NCBI RefSeq assembly: GCF_030936135.1
Contig: NC_082598.1
Coordinates: forward strand, 55,768,347-55,832,346
Direction of reading: 5' to 3'
Length of the DNA stretch: 64,000 nt
Source: Gavia stellata
Lineage: Eukaryota; Chordata; Aves; Gaviiformes; Gaviidae
How positions within the stretch are numbered: the first letter of the stretch is position 1; every line of letters starts with the position of its first letter. Positions 63,901 to 64,000 of this stretch are shown one piece after another. A program made the position numbers and the translations under genes. The notes under the pieces were generated by a model that was given only the letters and a program-made list of their open reading frames with translations, ran no database searches and was not told the DNA's origin.

Positions 63901-64000
63901 GTCCTTGCAAGACTCCTGAAATTTTTTCTGCCACTTTAGGCAAAGAAGCAGCATGCACCTCATATGAGTTGTCTTCTGAAGTAAATTCTATGTGCGTACA

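Larger units (their letters stand above)
54088..64000 (+). other. BANK1: BANK1 intron 3 (continues beyond the window)
   Basis: At least 9.9 kb. A CR1 fragment (57446-57978) with an A-rich tract is the only recognised transposon. There is a short TA run near 60100-60112 and a G-tract at about 60429-60438. Small frames occur throughout, but none continues the BANK1 frame with a DBB-like sequence, and no acceptor/donor pair with coding content was found. Confidence 0.7.

Noticed and set aside
1..64000. tRNA, rRNA, CRISPR array, operon or prokaryotic features
   Set aside because: No cloverleaf or rRNA-like block, no regularly spaced repeats, and the gene structure is clearly that of spliced vertebrate genes.

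Overview
The window is vertebrate nuclear DNA, almost certainly from a bird. It is AT-rich and mostly non-coding, with spliced exons, one CpG island, several CR1 LINE fragments with the characteristic avian 3' end, and an LTR of a family common in bird genomes. No bacterial, CRISPR, tRNA or rRNA features are visible.

The only gene I can name is BANK1 (B-cell scaffold protein with ankyrin repeats 1), on the + strand. Its 5' end is here: a GC-rich promoter/CpG island (about 28130-28670), coding exon 1 (28578-28641), exon 2 (47807-48205), which carries most of the N-terminal TIR-like domain, and a short exon 3 (54022-54087). All three junctions are phase 1 and join into one 176-residue open frame plus one base. 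The gene then runs off the right edge through intron 3. The ankyrin, DBB and tyrosine-rich regions are not in the window.

Layout: 1-500 holds a well-formed candidate exon of an unrecognised minus-strand gene (308-473). From 500 to about 28100 the sequence looks intergenic: a CR1 tail (3128-3181), a full-length solo ERV LTR with a short target duplication (6779-7374), a strong CTCF-like motif (12157-12174), several small palindromes and tandem duplications, and no convincing gene. From 28130 to 28670 is the BANK1 promoter. Intron 1 (28642-47806) contains a probable second LTR on the minus strand (about 36700-37260) and two CR1 fragments. Intron 2 (48206-54021) has only simple repeats and a strong decoy acceptor close to exon 3. 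Intron 3 (54088 to the end) contains a 0.5-kb CR1 fragment whose ORF2 C-terminal frame is still open.

The observations most worth checking are the unidentified minus-strand exon at the left end, two alternative phase-compatible BANK1 first exons, the frame-neutral exon 2, which allows a TIR-less isoform, and a convergent pair of CTCF-like motifs that brackets the 16 kb upstream of the promoter. I did not find an evident novel multi-gene system.
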